Shown here piece by piece: positions 1 to 8,250 of a stretch of DNA of 64,000 nucleotides. Under the pieces are notes generated by a model, which did not search any database, was not told the DNA's origin, and saw only the letters and a program-made list of their open reading frames with translations. The position numbers and the translations under genes were made by a program. This DNA comes from Bacteroidales bacterium (GTDB lineage Bacteria; Bacteroidota; Bacteroidia; Bacteroidales; UBA932): positions 62,001 through 126,000 of the forward strand of contig JAGBVR010000015.1 in assembly GCA_017630215.1 (NCBI GenBank), read 5' to 3'. Position 1 is the stretch's first letter, and every line of letters begins with the position of its first letter.

Positions 1-451
1 AATTATTGCTGAAAAATTCGGATATGCCTGACGCTCTGTATGTTCTGGTTTCCTTTGGAAAGACAATCTTCGCAGTGACTCCTCCGATAAAAGTCGTATA
101 ACCACCGATTATGATATCCTCACCGGAGATACCTTCAAACATCATCTCCAAGGCGTCCGGAAGCAGTACATCATCAGAATCCACGAACATCAGGTATTCA
201 CCCTTGGCAAGGGATATTCCCGCATTGCGTGCTGAGCTGACTCCCCCGTTTGACTTGTGAATCGTCCGGAAACGCGGATCCGTAGCAGAATAGCGGTCAC
301 ATATCAATGGCGAGGAATCAGTACTTCCGTCATCTACCAGAAGTACCTCATAAGAGGTAAGGCTTTGCTCAAGAATGCTGTCCAGACATCTGGAAAGATA
401 ATCTTCCGCATTATATACCGGAACAATTATGCTGACCCTGCACTTATCCAT
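1..451 (-). CDS. Glycosyltransferase family 2, N-terminal part (cut by window edge)
   Basis: The frame opens with ATG at 451 and stays open to the left edge, so only the first 150 residues are seen. They show the GT-A fold of family 2 sugar transferases: an N-terminal VSIIVPVYNAEDYLSRCLDS strand-loop, the VDDGSTDSS nucleotide-binding stretch, GVSSARNAGI, and the metal-binding FVDSDD (DxD-type) motif. Such enzymes move a sugar from a nucleotide donor onto a growing surface polysaccharide at the inner face of the cytoplasmic membrane. It follows the pyruvyl transferase by 30 bases on the same strand, so it is the last visible gene of the polysaccharide operon. Acceptor and sugar cannot be told from the sequence. 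Confidence 0.93.
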   Translation of the reverse strand, partial: MDKCRVSIIVPVYNAEDYLSRCLDSILEQSLTSYEVLLVDDGSTDSSPLICDRYSATDPRFRTIHKSNGGVSSARNAGISLAKGEYLMFVDSDDVLLPDALEMMFEGISGEDIIIGGYTTFIGGVTAKIVFPKETRTYRASGISEFFSNN

Positions 452-481
452 ATCATTAAGAATCTGTTTTGATTGTTGAAA

Positions 482-1621
482 CTAAAGATTTTTCAAGTTT
501 TCCCGAAGAAATGCAAGTGATTCACTCCGCTTGTCTTTCAGTATAAGATCCACCTTTTCCCAATCTATATCAGACAGAAAGAACTCCCCGTCATCCTCTG
601 GATCTATCCCATGCACCAGCCTCATATCAAGCCCGAACATATTCAGAAGAGACTTAAGACGTGCCAATCCCCTCTGATTGTTTCCGACGGCAACGAAACG
701 CTTGTGCATCAGAATAGCGAGCACGCAGCCGTGAAAGGAGTCAGTCACGACAAATTCCGCATCCGCAAATGCAGCCAGCCATTGCTCTACAGGAGGAACG
801 ACTCTCTCTTCCACAGGCTTGTCATTGACATATGGATAAACCGACACATCATATGCTTCCAGTCCGGATACTCTTGTGATAAAATCAATTACACATTCCT
901 TCTCTCTGGATCTGTCCAATATATATGTCACGATCTGTCCCCTGGCAGGATGAGTCTGGACGCGAGCTGCCATCTCCATATAAACATCAGTTTGAAGAAG
1001 CATGACTGGATCCAGAACATGAACCGCCCCATCACAATCAAACCATTCAGCACAATGTCCCACAGCAGAATCCTCTCGTACTGACACTCCGTCGAACTTT
1101 TCCAGAAGTCTGGCACAAGCCTCGAGCTGCATATATTCATACTCGAGCTGATCTGTACCGAACGAGGCTGCATATGCCACCCTTCTGACATTCCAATCCT
1201 TTGTAAATGCAAGGAATGCATCTTCAATCGGATGGAAATATCTGGGACGCCATACCTGATCGCTTCCGACAACAAATGCATCATATTCATCAGATTTGAT
1301 ATCCGCATAGGATTCCAGTATACGCGGACGGATATGTTCCTGAACAAAAGCATCAGTATAGGACGACAAGACAGGTAATTCCCGGGCATACCTCCTCTCT
1401 CTGAAGACTTCCGGTCCTGAATTTCCCTTAAACAGTTTTTTAAAGATTCTTGCTGCGTATACAAATGGAGCCTTAAGTCCACTGGGTGCCGGCATCTTAT
1501 CCTTAAGGTCTATCACAGAAGCACAATGTCCCTGCGACTCAAGCACTGTCTTGAGTGCATACGCTTGAAGAATACCGCCATAATTGGTATGAAGCGGCAA
1601 TGTTATTATCGCTACCTTCAT
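482..1621 (-). CDS. Polysaccharide pyruvyl transferase family protein
   Basis: This 379-residue protein has the marks of the polysaccharide pyruvyl transferase family: an N-terminal VAIITLPLHTNYGGILQAYA Rossmann-like start, the central FVVGSDQVWRP block, and the C-terminal VTDSFHGCVLAILM block. Members add ketal-linked pyruvate from phosphoenolpyruvate to sugars of exopolysaccharides or capsules, although many remain untested. The start at 1621 overlaps the stop of the upstream iron-sulfur protein by 4 bases, which suggests translational coupling. The pairing of this family with an FrhB-like protein is common in Bacteroidota and Firmicutes polysaccharide loci, so the two may act on the same glycan. 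No signal peptide or membrane segment is seen, so it is probably cytoplasmic. Confidence 0.9.
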   Translation of the reverse strand: MKVAIITLPLHTNYGGILQAYALKTVLESQGHCASVIDLKDKMPAPSGLKAPFVYAARIFKKLFKGNSGPEVFRERRYARELPVLSSYTDAFVQEHIRPRILESYADIKSDEYDAFVVGSDQVWRPRYFHPIEDAFLAFTKDWNVRRVAYAASFGTDQLEYEYMQLEACARLLEKFDGVSVREDSAVGHCAEWFDCDGAVHVLDPVMLLQTDVYMEMAARVQTHPARGQIVTYILDRSREKECVIDFITRVSGLEAYDVSVYPYVNDKPVEERVVPPVEQWLAAFADAEFVVTDSFHGCVLAILMHKRFVAVGNNQRGLARLKSLLNMFGLDMRLVHGIDPEDDGEFFLSDIDWEKVDLILKDKRSESLAFLRENLKNL

Positions 1622-2763
1622 TTCACAATCCTCCTTTTTATCTTGGATAGCATCGTACGAGCACTTCTGTATACCTTTTTATGAAGAGGAGTCCTTACGA
1701 CAAATCCTTTCATGTATCCGATCAGATTCTTTGCCGAATGGAGTCCAAGGAAAAACTCTTCCCTTCTCTGGGGAACCTGCGGATTTTGGGCAAAAGCTCC
1801 GTTTCTCTTGAGTGCCAGGACCTGATCGATTTCCTTTACCGGCAGTCCTGAAATCGACCTTCTTCCCCTCTCCGTATTGACCAGAATCAAAGAGACTCCC
1901 CTGTCATCATCCATTTCCGGAGCTGCTTCCGACACATTCCAAAGATCCGCCAATGTCAGGTCGCTGCCGCTGCCTCCTTTTCTGAAAGGACACTGATAAC
2001 AGGAAGGTCGCAATGTCATATCCTGCAGAAACAGAAGCATATACGGATCTTTCTGATGCGGCGTGGCAACACTTCTCCCATCACCGCAGACCACAAAATC
2101 ATATTTCCGCCAGCTTCTGTCCTTTACTCTGAAACGGATGTCATTTATCTGCATTCCGTATTTCTCAGAAAGAGCCTTGACGTATTTCTCCCAGAGTCCG
2201 GGGCCTGGAACACCATGGCAGGCACAGTCCACCAGAAGAAGATCCGGCTCATCATTTCCTATATATGATTTAAGTCCGGCTATCTGACACGGAGTGCCGG
2301 TAAACATCACTTTCCGGCCCTCGGAAAGTTCGTATTTCACATCCTCAAAAGAAGCATACAGTTCACTCTGAACATATTTGGACCCGCGCATTCTCTCTAC
2401 ACTTTGAGCATCGCAGGCATCAGCATGAGAGACAGTCAGATCAGGATTCATCACAGCTCCATATACCACCCCTCCTTCCCCGGTCACCTTGCTGGCCAAT
2501 GCCGGAAAGACTCCCCCGGAAGAACTACCCTCCATAAATTCAGGAACCCTTGCCGCCAATGTCATCAACGGTCCATCTGCATCGGCTGTATGAGACATCG
2601 GACAAACATCCTCGCATTTCCCGCAGGATATGCACAGATCGGGATTAGCTACAGGATAATCAAAGCCTTCCCTGTCCCTGCGCATGACAATGCATTGCAC
2701 TGGGCATATATTCATACATGCCGTACAGCCGCAGCATTTCGCCTTATCCGTTATCCTTATCAT
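1618..2763 (-). CDS. FrhB/FpoF-like coenzyme F420 hydrogenase beta-subunit family, 4Fe-4S protein
   Basis: The 381-residue product starts with two ferredoxin-type 4Fe-4S motifs (CCGCTACMNICP near residue 9 and CISCGKCEDVCP near residue 43). These are followed by an FrhB-like N- and C-terminal pair with GSKYVQS, TGTPCQIAGL, the CHGVPGP motif and a further cysteine set CYQCPFRKGGSGSDLTLADLW. The family was named from F420-reducing hydrogenases, but the copies in bacterial polysaccharide operons sit beside pyruvyl transferases and their reaction is not established. It overlaps both neighbours by 4 bases (ATGA type), between the flippase and the pyruvyl transferase. A role in reducing or modifying a sugar or lipid-linked intermediate is inferred only from context. 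Confidence 0.88.
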   Translation of the reverse strand: MIRITDKAKCCGCTACMNICPVQCIVMRRDREGFDYPVANPDLCISCGKCEDVCPMSHTADADGPLMTLAARVPEFMEGSSSGGVFPALASKVTGEGGVVYGAVMNPDLTVSHADACDAQSVERMRGSKYVQSELYASFEDVKYELSEGRKVMFTGTPCQIAGLKSYIGNDEPDLLLVDCACHGVPGPGLWEKYVKALSEKYGMQINDIRFRVKDRSWRKYDFVVCGDGRSVATPHQKDPYMLLFLQDMTLRPSCYQCPFRKGGSGSDLTLADLWNVSEAAPEMDDDRGVSLILVNTERGRRSISGLPVKEIDQVLALKRNGAFAQNPQVPQRREEFFLGLHSAKNLIGYMKGFVVRTPLHKKVYRSARTMLSKIKRRIVK

Positions 2764-4301
2764 ATTCCTATTCTGCTTAATATCATTGATAGCATTTCTT
2801 TTCTTTCACTCCGGGTGCACCCAATGTAAAGTATTGATATACCCGCACAAATCACACACAACAGAGCACTCGCACAAAATCCTGCAAATCCCTCGGGCAT
2901 CAAGCTTGACGCAAAAAGAGGCAAGACAAGCGACACGACAGAAACTGCACACACCTTTATATACACCTGTCCAAAAAATTCCTTCGGAGAAAGTCCCACC
3001 ATCTTCCTCAAAAGCATCAGACGGGCTACAAGACAAATCTGAGATATGACAATAGATACCGCTACCGTAGACTGAGCCGGTGCACCATATTTCAGGAACA
3101 CATATGATACAGGGAGGTTCAATAACTGAAGTCCACCGACGATTATCTGATAATTACGGATATTTCCGGTAGCCAGCTGTGCCGTGATCAGCGGACTGGA
3201 CAAGGATTCGCTGAGAGCGAATATCAGAAACAGGCGAACGAAAGCTACAGAATGCTCAGGAACATCCTTCAGCCAGATTTCAAGAAGAAATTCCGTATTG
3301 AAAAGCATAGGAAGAGCCAGTATGAAAAGCAGGAAGAAAGCCATTCTTGAAGACTTCTTCACCAGGGACAGCATATAGACACGGTCACCGGACGCGTAAG
3401 ACTTGGTGATCTGAGGATTTACCGCTGTCATGAAATTGGAAACAAAGCCCTGAACTGCGCCGTTCAGCTGGACAGCTACGCCGCGCGCCGCATTCATAGC
3501 TGTAGTGAAGAATATATTGACCAGAATATTGCCGCCCTGGTCTCTGAGCACCCCGGAAGTCACTCCTATGAAATTCCAACCTGCGAAAGAGAACATTTCC
3601 TTCACCAGTCCCTTTTCGAATATCAGGCGGAAACGACATTCCGGGAAATGATATCTGCAATATACTCCGTAAGCTGCACGGACTATCATCACCGCTACAG
3701 CCATGAGTGCAGAATACCAGACCAGACGGTCCGTCGGAGAATGGACAATGAGCAATGCAACCGCAAGCCTAAGGATTCCGTCCAAAATACCTATATATGC
3801 ATATGCGGACATCTTTTCGTGTGCGGTTATTGATGCCATCTGCGGCACGCTCATGAGATTTACAACAAATGACACAAGCGAGAACTGGAGTACCCATAAT
3901 GCAGCAGGAATCCTGTCCGGAGAGATTGTCATTTCATTGCGTATGAACCACATTCCGACAGGCTCGCATATCATGACAACTACAAATGCCAATGTTACCT
4001 GTATCAGAACCGAGGTGGAATAGACTTTATTCAGATCTGCCTTTTCACCCTTGCCCATCTCGAATGTTATGAATCTGGAAACTGCTGAATTAAGGGCTCC
4101 GGAGATGATAGAAAACATAGCTACTACACCTCCCACTACTCCGTATATTCCGTAATCATTCTCGCCAAGGGAATCCAGTACAACTCTGGAAGTATAGAAG
4201 CCGACAAAAAGCAGGAAGATCATCCTGACATAAAGCATCAGGGTGTTCTTCGCAATAGTCTTTTCTTTATGAGAATTGCCCACTTCCATATAAGGAAACA
4301 A
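2760..4301 (-). CDS. Polysaccharide flippase (Wzx / MOP superfamily)
   Basis: This 513-residue protein has about 12-14 hydrophobic segments spread evenly along it and begins NTLMLYVRMIFLLFVGFYTSRVVLDSLG, typical of MOP-superfamily lipid-linked oligosaccharide flippases. It would turn undecaprenyl-linked repeat units from the inner to the outer leaflet for assembly of capsule or O-antigen. It is the first gene of the visible operon and overlaps the next gene by 4 bases. The ATG at 4301 is used here; a second ATG four codons later (4289) is as good. About 130 bases separate it from the divergent Dabb gene, and no clear TAnnTTTG promoter is seen there. Confidence 0.9.
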   Translation of the reverse strand: MFPYMEVGNSHKEKTIAKNTLMLYVRMIFLLFVGFYTSRVVLDSLGENDYGIYGVVGGVVAMFSIISGALNSAVSRFITFEMGKGEKADLNKVYSTSVLIQVTLAFVVVMICEPVGMWFIRNEMTISPDRIPAALWVLQFSLVSFVVNLMSVPQMASITAHEKMSAYAYIGILDGILRLAVALLIVHSPTDRLVWYSALMAVAVMIVRAAYGVYCRYHFPECRFRLIFEKGLVKEMFSFAGWNFIGVTSGVLRDQGGNILVNIFFTTAMNAARGVAVQLNGAVQGFVSNFMTAVNPQITKSYASGDRVYMLSLVKKSSRMAFFLLFILALPMLFNTEFLLEIWLKDVPEHSVAFVRLFLIFALSESLSSPLITAQLATGNIRNYQIIVGGLQLLNLPVSYVFLKYGAPAQSTVAVSIVISQICLVARLMLLRKMVGLSPKEFFGQVYIKVCAVSVVSLVLPLFASSLMPEGFAGFCASALLCVICAGISILYIGCTRSERKEMLSMILSRIGI

Positions 4302-4429
4302 ATTTAATAAAATAATAGGTAAAATCCGAACTTTGAAGAAAAAAGAAAATTAAAGGCAATTTCTTTTGGTTATATCCGCGATAATACCTAAATTAGTGGT
4401 CGATTATGAACACTAAACACTAAGCAGAT

Positions 4430-4729
4430 ATGGTAAGATATTGTGTAATGTGGAAGTTCAAGCCATCAGATGGCAAGACTTCAAAGGAACTCGCCGAAGA
4501 CGTCAAGGAAAAATATGAGTCCCTCCTGGGACTCGTGCCTGGTCTTAAGAACATCGAAGTAGGTGTAAACCGTAACGAGGGTAAGACTTCATACGACGCC
4601 GTGATGCTCGCTGACTTTGAAAGCTGGGAAGCTCTCGCAGCTTATAAGGCCGACACCTTGAGGGGCAACGTTATAGAATACGTAAAGACCATTGCAGAAG
4701 TTCGTGCAAAAGTCGAGTACGAAAGGTAG
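4430..4729 (+). CDS. Dabb (stress-responsive alpha/beta-barrel) domain protein
   Basis: The 99-residue protein matches the Dabb family, small ferredoxin-like folds that dimerise into a beta-barrel. Visible marks are the start VRYCVMWKFK (typical H/W position in the first strand), LLGLVPGLKNIEVGVN, the AVMLADFESWEALAAYKA helix and a short HxxV-like end (NVIEYVKTIAEVRAKVEYE). Members occur in stress-induced plant proteins and bacterial proteins of mostly unknown role. It stands alone, with its own terminator 20 bases after the stop, and is likely well expressed judging by its strongly biased codons (many AAG, GTA, CTC). No catalytic residues can be assigned. Confidence 0.85.
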   Translation: MVRYCVMWKFKPSDGKTSKELAEDVKEKYESLLGLVPGLKNIEVGVNRNEGKTSYDAVMLADFESWEALAAYKADTLRGNVIEYVKTIAEVRAKVEYER

Positions 4730-4749
4730 GATTCATAATCCTGAAAAAA

Positions 4750-4770
4750 GGGTCTCCGTGACGGAGGCCC
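4750..4770. terminator. Bidirectional intrinsic terminator
   Basis: A 9-base-pair stem (GGGTCTCCG / CGGAGGCCC, one G-U pair) with a TGA loop is followed on the plus strand by TTTATTTTAT and preceded by AAAAAAG. It therefore works for both the Dabb gene (plus) and the TetR gene (minus), which converge here. Confidence 0.9.
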
Positions 4771-4776
4771 TTTATT

Positions 4777-5397
4777 TTATGCTTTTATTCCATTTACTAC
4801 CAGAGTCTTTATATCTTCCTTCCTGTTATCAAGATAAGATTTCCTAAGATTGGAATCGCATTCTCCACTGGCAAACCCCTTAGGTGCCACAATAAAAGCC
4901 GATATAGTAAGGGACATTATATTGAGAAGCAGATCGATTGCCTTTATTCTCCGTATGCGACCAGAATCGACTTCTTCATCCACCATATTTTCGAAGCGGT
5001 CGAATGCGCTGCTGCGGCTTTCGCTTCTGAGATAACGGTCACGGAACTTGCCCCATCGTCCGGGATTCATTATGAGCTCGTTAACAATAAAAGGAGCCAG
5101 GCGTTCGTCCAGCTCAAGCATCCCGAAGTAGAAATCCACTACATTACGGATACGTTCAATGAAATCTATAGATTCATCCAGAGGAGCATCCAGACATTCC
5201 AGCACCTGCTCCACCTTCGGTGAGAATACATCCCAGAAGAGCTTCTCCTTGGTTCTGAAGTAATAGTGAATGAGGGTCTGATTGCAGCCTACTGCCTTTG
5301 CGATCTCCGTAGTGGATGTACCGCTAAACCCCTTTTCAAGAAAAAGGCGTTCTGCCACCCAGAGGATGCGTTTTTCTATATTCTGATTTCGTTCCAT
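4777..5397 (-). CDS. TetR/AcrR family transcriptional regulator
   Basis: The 206-residue protein begins with a TetR DNA-binding domain: RILWVAERLFLEKGFSGTSTTEIAKAVGCNQTLIHYYFRTKEKLFW, covering residues 10-55 with the helix-turn-helix at about 30-50. The rest is an all-helical ligand and dimer domain with no recognisable ligand pocket. Such repressors usually control a divergent neighbour and themselves. Here the neighbour is the cupin gene at 5459, and the shared 62-base gap has a clear inverted repeat. The -7 element of this gene ends only 4 bases before the ATG, so the transcript would be leaderless or nearly so. Which effector it senses is unknown. Confidence 0.92.
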   Translation of the reverse strand: MERNQNIEKRILWVAERLFLEKGFSGTSTTEIAKAVGCNQTLIHYYFRTKEKLFWDVFSPKVEQVLECLDAPLDESIDFIERIRNVVDFYFGMLELDERLAPFIVNELIMNPGRWGKFRDRYLRSESRSSAFDRFENMVDEEVDSGRIRRIKAIDLLLNIMSLTISAFIVAPKGFASGECDSNLRKSYLDNRKEDIKTLVVNGIKA

Positions 5398-5400
5398 TCT

Positions 5401-5438
5401 GCAAATATAGCATTATTGGCCGGGATTGGCTATATTTG
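5401..5438. promoter_or_regulatory. Overlapping divergent promoters forming an inverted repeat (TetR / cupin)
   Basis: The bases CAAATATAGC (5402-5411) and GCTATATTTG (5429-5438) are a perfect 10-base inverted repeat 17 bases apart. Each arm holds a TATATTTG box (TAnnTTTG, the Bacteroidota -7 element): the left arm reads toward the TetR gene, the right arm toward the cupin gene. The symmetry makes it a natural operator for a dimeric TetR protein as well as a pair of promoters. Confidence 0.7.
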
Positions 5439-5458
5439 TTCGACAAATAGCGTTCAAT

Positions 5459-5791
5459 ATGATTATCAGAGACAACGAAATAGAGATTTCTCATCTGGAG
5501 AATTTCAAAGGAGGCGAAAAGCACCTGGAAGCAAGAATGTATTTCGACGGCACAAACCGTATTCTTACCAGAGCCAGGCTCGTGCCGGGAGCATCAATCG
5601 GGCTGCACACCCACGACGACAGCTGCGAAGTAATATTCATACTTGAAGGTCGAGGAAGCCTGTTGGAGGATGGAGCAAAAAAAGCAGTACAGACCGGTGA
5701 CTGCCTGTACTGCCCTAAAGGTGGGACTCATAGCATGATCAACGACTCTGAGGCAGATCTGATTTTCTGCGCCGTCGTTCCCAAGCAGTAA
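5459..5791 (+). CDS. Cupin domain protein
   Basis: Starting at the ATG at 5459, the 110-residue protein (MIIRDNEIEISHLENFKGG...) is a single small cupin. The upstream in-frame start at 5426 is rejected because it would lie before the promoter. Cupin motif 1 is GLHTHDDSCEVIFILEGRG (metal-ligand His-His-Glu type) and motif 2 is GDCLYCPKGGTHSMIND (His). Single-domain cupins bind a metal and act as sugar isomerases, dioxygenases or sensors; the residues do not narrow this. It is divergent from the TetR gene and probably its target. Its stop abuts that of trpS on the other strand (5791/5792), with no terminator between them. Confidence 0.88.
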   Translation: MIIRDNEIEISHLENFKGGEKHLEARMYFDGTNRILTRARLVPGASIGLHTHDDSCEVIFILEGRGSLLEDGAKKAVQTGDCLYCPKGGTHSMINDSEADLIFCAVVPKQ

Positions 5792-6901
5792 TTATCCCTG
5801 ATATTTCTTTGTATGCTCTGCAATGAGGTCGGCATCGTCAAAGTAGTCGATCTTCATTGCCTTACGCACGTCTGCAAGTGTCCTTGCCGCCTCAGCACGA
5901 GCTGCTTCTGAACCCTTGCGAAGGATTTCGTATACCTGAGGTATATTCTGCTCATAGTGTTTCCTTCTCTCGCGCATCGGCTGAAGGAACTCCTCCATGA
6001 TATTGAAGAGGAACTTCTTGCAGGTTCCGTCTCCGAGTCCGCCACGGCGATAATGAGCCTTCATTTCGTCAAGGTCAGCATATTCAGGAAGATACTTTGC
6101 GAAATGCTCCGGTGTGCTGAATGCATCAAGATAAGTGAACACGACATTTCCTTCTACATGACCCGGATCAGTGATCTGAAGGTGTTCCGGATCGGTAAAC
6201 ATGCTGTTCACCTTCTTCTTTATTTCCTTTGATGTATCTGAAAGATATATGCAGTTGCCCAGAGACTTGCTCATCTTCGCCTTTCCATCAGTACCGGGGA
6301 GACGGCAGCAGGTCGCATTTTCCGGAAGCACCATTTCAGGAATGACCAGAGTCTCTCCATATACTGAATTGAACTTGTGAACGATTTCGCGGGTCTGCTC
6401 GATCATCGGAGCCTGGTCGACACCTACAGGAACGGTTGTAGCCCTGAAAGCTGTAATGTCAGAGGCCTGACTGATCGGATATGTAAAGAATCCCACAGGC
6501 GTTCCTTTCTTGTTCTGGTCATCCTCTCCCTCTGAAAATCCTCTCATCTGGATCTCCTGCTTCACGGTCGGGTTACGCTGGAGTCTCTGGACAGTCACCA
6601 GGTTCATATAATAGAACGCAAGCTCGCAAAGCTCCGGTACCTGTGACTGGATGAAAATAGTCACCTTATCAGGATCAAGTCCGGCAGAAAGGTAATCAAG
6701 TGCCACTTCTATGATATTCTGTCTGATCTTTTCCGGATTGTCAGCATTGTCGGTGAGTGCCTGCGCATCGGCAATCATGATGAAGATCTTCTCATATTCT
6801 CCTGAATTCTGCAGTTCTACCCTTCTCTTGAGAGATCCCACATAGTGTCCGAGATGAAGTTTTCCGGTCGGACGATCACCTGTCAAAATTACTTTTCCCA
6901 T
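5792..6901 (-). CDS. trpS: Tryptophanyl-tRNA synthetase
   Basis: The 369-residue class I aminoacyl-tRNA synthetase joins tryptophan to tRNA-Trp using ATP. The HIGH-type motif is LHLGHYVG (residues 15-22) preceded by TGDRPTGK, and the KMSKS motif is AKMSKSLGN (near 210). The DAQALTD, GVDQAPMIEQTREI and C-terminal helical anticodon-binding parts are in order. The length is normal for the family. It has its own promoter with TATATTTG at 6955-6962 (minus strand), about 50 bases upstream of the ATG at 6901. It is a cytoplasmic housekeeping gene and a firm assignment. Confidence 0.97.
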   Translation of the reverse strand: MGKVILTGDRPTGKLHLGHYVGSLKRRVELQNSGEYEKIFIMIADAQALTDNADNPEKIRQNIIEVALDYLSAGLDPDKVTIFIQSQVPELCELAFYYMNLVTVQRLQRNPTVKQEIQMRGFSEGEDDQNKKGTPVGFFTYPISQASDITAFRATTVPVGVDQAPMIEQTREIVHKFNSVYGETLVIPEMVLPENATCCRLPGTDGKAKMSKSLGNCIYLSDTSKEIKKKVNSMFTDPEHLQITDPGHVEGNVVFTYLDAFSTPEHFAKYLPEYADLDEMKAHYRRGGLGDGTCKKFLFNIMEEFLQPMRERRKHYEQNIPQVYEILRKGSEAARAEAARTLADVRKAMKIDYFDDADLIAEHTKKYQG

Positions 6902-6954
6902 ATATAGTCTGTGTTTTTGGCGTTATAATAAGTGATTTCACCACAAATATCTTA

Positions 6955-6962
6955 CAAATATA
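6955..6962 (-). promoter_or_regulatory. -7 element of the trpS promoter
   Basis: TATATTTG read on the minus strand matches the Bacteroidota TAnnTTTG box, 53 bases before the trpS ATG. It is back to back with the DUF2147 promoter at 7015. Confidence 0.6.
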
Positions 6963-7014
6963 ACAATCTTTTCCAAAGTACGACCTCAGCTGGTATGATT
7001 GTCGGTTAAATTAA

Positions 7015-7022
7015 TAACTTTG
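7015..7022 (+). promoter_or_regulatory. -7 element of the DUF2147 gene promoter
   Basis: TAACTTTG matches TAnnTTTG and lies 25 bases before the ATG at 7048. Confidence 0.65.
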
Positions 7023-7047
7023 CATCCAAACTAAAACCTTTAAAGAG

Positions 7048-7473
7048 ATGAAAAAGATTATTTTTTCCTTTATTTTAATGCTCATGCCTCTGGGTGTGGC
7101 ATTCGCTCAAGACGTGATCGGCAAATGGAAACTTGAGGACGGAAGTGCAATCGTGGAAGTCTACAAGAGCGGAGACTCCTTTAACGGCAAGATCGTCTGG
7201 CTGGCCAATCCGACAGAAGCAGATGGTTCACCTGCCGTAGATGACAACAATCCGGACAAGGCACTCCGCAGCCGCAAGCTCATCGGACTCAACATGCTCA
7301 GCGGACTCAAGGCAGTCGGCGGTGAGTACAGCGGAGGAAAGATCTACGATCCGGGTAACGGAAAGACTTACAACTGCTCCATGAAAGTGGAAGGCAAGGT
7401 TCTGAAGGTCCGCGGTTCACTTGACAAGAAAGGACTTATCGGAAGAACAATGGACTGGTTCCGCGTGGAATAA
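7048..7473 (+). CDS. DUF2147 family secreted protein
   Basis: The 141-residue protein has a signal peptide (MKKIIFSFILMLMPLGVAFA, cut before QDV) followed by a DUF2147 lipocalin-like domain: VIGKWKLEDGSAIVEVYKSGDSFNGKIVWL, then LIGLNMLSGLK, GGKIYDPGNGKTYNCSMKVEG and LKVRGSLDKKGLIGRTMDWFRVE. The family is periplasmic or exported and of unknown biochemical role; a small-ligand or lipid-binding fold is presumed. It is a single-gene unit with its own promoter and a long perfect palindrome 29 bases after the stop. Confidence 0.9.
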   Translation: MKKIIFSFILMLMPLGVAFAQDVIGKWKLEDGSAIVEVYKSGDSFNGKIVWLANPTEADGSPAVDDNNPDKALRSRKLIGLNMLSGLKAVGGEYSGGKIYDPGNGKTYNCSMKVEGKVLKVRGSLDKKGLIGRTMDWFRVE

Positions 7474-7501
7474 GGAAAGTACAATCCATTACGTATCAAT
7501 A

Positions 7502-7551
7502 ATTTGTGCGATGTTCGTGCTCGCCATGGGGAGCACGAACATCGCACAAAT
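7502..7551. repeat. Long perfect palindrome with conserved core (copy 1), between convergent genes
   Basis: Arms at 7502-7522 and 7531-7551 are 21 bases and perfectly complementary, with an 8-base loop GCCATGGG. The central 22 bases (CGTGCTC-GCCATGGG-GAGCACG) recur at 34655-34672 and flanks with only two loop differences, while the outer arms there are unrelated. It sits between two converging genes (DUF2147 and the FNT channel) and could stop transcription both ways, but there is no clear T run. Confidence 0.75.
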
Positions 7552-7580
7552 CTTTATATATCAACCACTTACCCTTTCGA

Positions 7581-8204
7581 TCAGGCTGAATATTGGTCTT
7601 TGGCAAGAACAATACGGTAAAGATTGCAGCCGATAAGGTTTCCAAGGACTATGCTGATGTAGACAGTCAGGATCTGAAGGGCATTGGCCATCCAGAAATC
7701 GACAGGCACACAGAGATAGTAGAATGCATCTGCAACGCAGTGGGTAAATCCGCAGACAATGAAGAGAGGAACACCGAAAAGGAGCGGCAGATACTGTTTC
7801 TGACGGGCAAATTGTACGGCAGTGGTCATAATGAATCCGCATCCTATTCCTAGAAGCCCGCATCTGAGGGCCCCGGTACGAAGTCTGAGCTCAAGAATCT
7901 TCTGAGCTGCGTCCTGAATGGCCATAGGTGTGACACGCGCCAGAAGTGACGCAATGAAGCAGCCGATGATATTTCCCAGAAGAATCAGAAAAAGAGTTCC
8001 GACCTCATTCTTATTTATGAATCCTGCTGTACCCGTGTATAGCCGGAGCTTGTAACCTACCACAGTAAGGAGGCCGAATGAGAAAAGAACAGCACCTACA
8101 AGGGAGCCATAGGCTTCAGATTGAACTCCAGATGCAAGAAAACCGAAGCCGGCAGTTCCGATAGCGATTCCGGCAAATATTGATGATCTTAATGTCTTTA
8201 TCAT
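7581..8204 (-). CDS. Formate/nitrite transporter (FNT) family channel
   Basis: From the ATG at 8204 the protein has 207 residues and six hydrophobic segments. It shows FNT hallmarks in weakened form: the ...GTAGFINKNEVGTLFLILLGNIIGC half-helix region and VCGFTHCVADAFYYL, which aligns with the GFEHSVANM signature of FocA/NirC. These pentameric inner-membrane channels pass formate, nitrite or hydrosulfide. It is shorter than FocA (about 280 residues) and lacks the N-terminal gating arm. A longer reading from a TTG at 8228 is rejected since the -7 promoter box (TATCTTTG, 8226-8233) overlaps it. The substrate cannot be told. Confidence 0.8.
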   Translation of the reverse strand: MIKTLRSSIFAGIAIGTAGFGFLASGVQSEAYGSLVGAVLFSFGLLTVVGYKLRLYTGTAGFINKNEVGTLFLILLGNIIGCFIASLLARVTPMAIQDAAQKILELRLRTGALRCGLLGIGCGFIMTTAVQFARQKQYLPLLFGVPLFIVCGFTHCVADAFYYLCVPVDFWMANALQILTVYISIVLGNLIGCNLYRIVLAKDQYSA

Positions 8205-8225
8205 AGGTTTATGAATTTCGGGCGG

Positions 8226-8233
8226 CAAAGATA
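8226..8233 (-). promoter_or_regulatory. -7 element of the FNT gene promoter (fixes the start)
   Basis: TATCTTTG on the minus strand lies 21 bases before the ATG at 8204. Any start further upstream would be outside the transcript. Confidence 0.65.
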
Positions 8234-8250
8234 CATTAATTTACAATATC

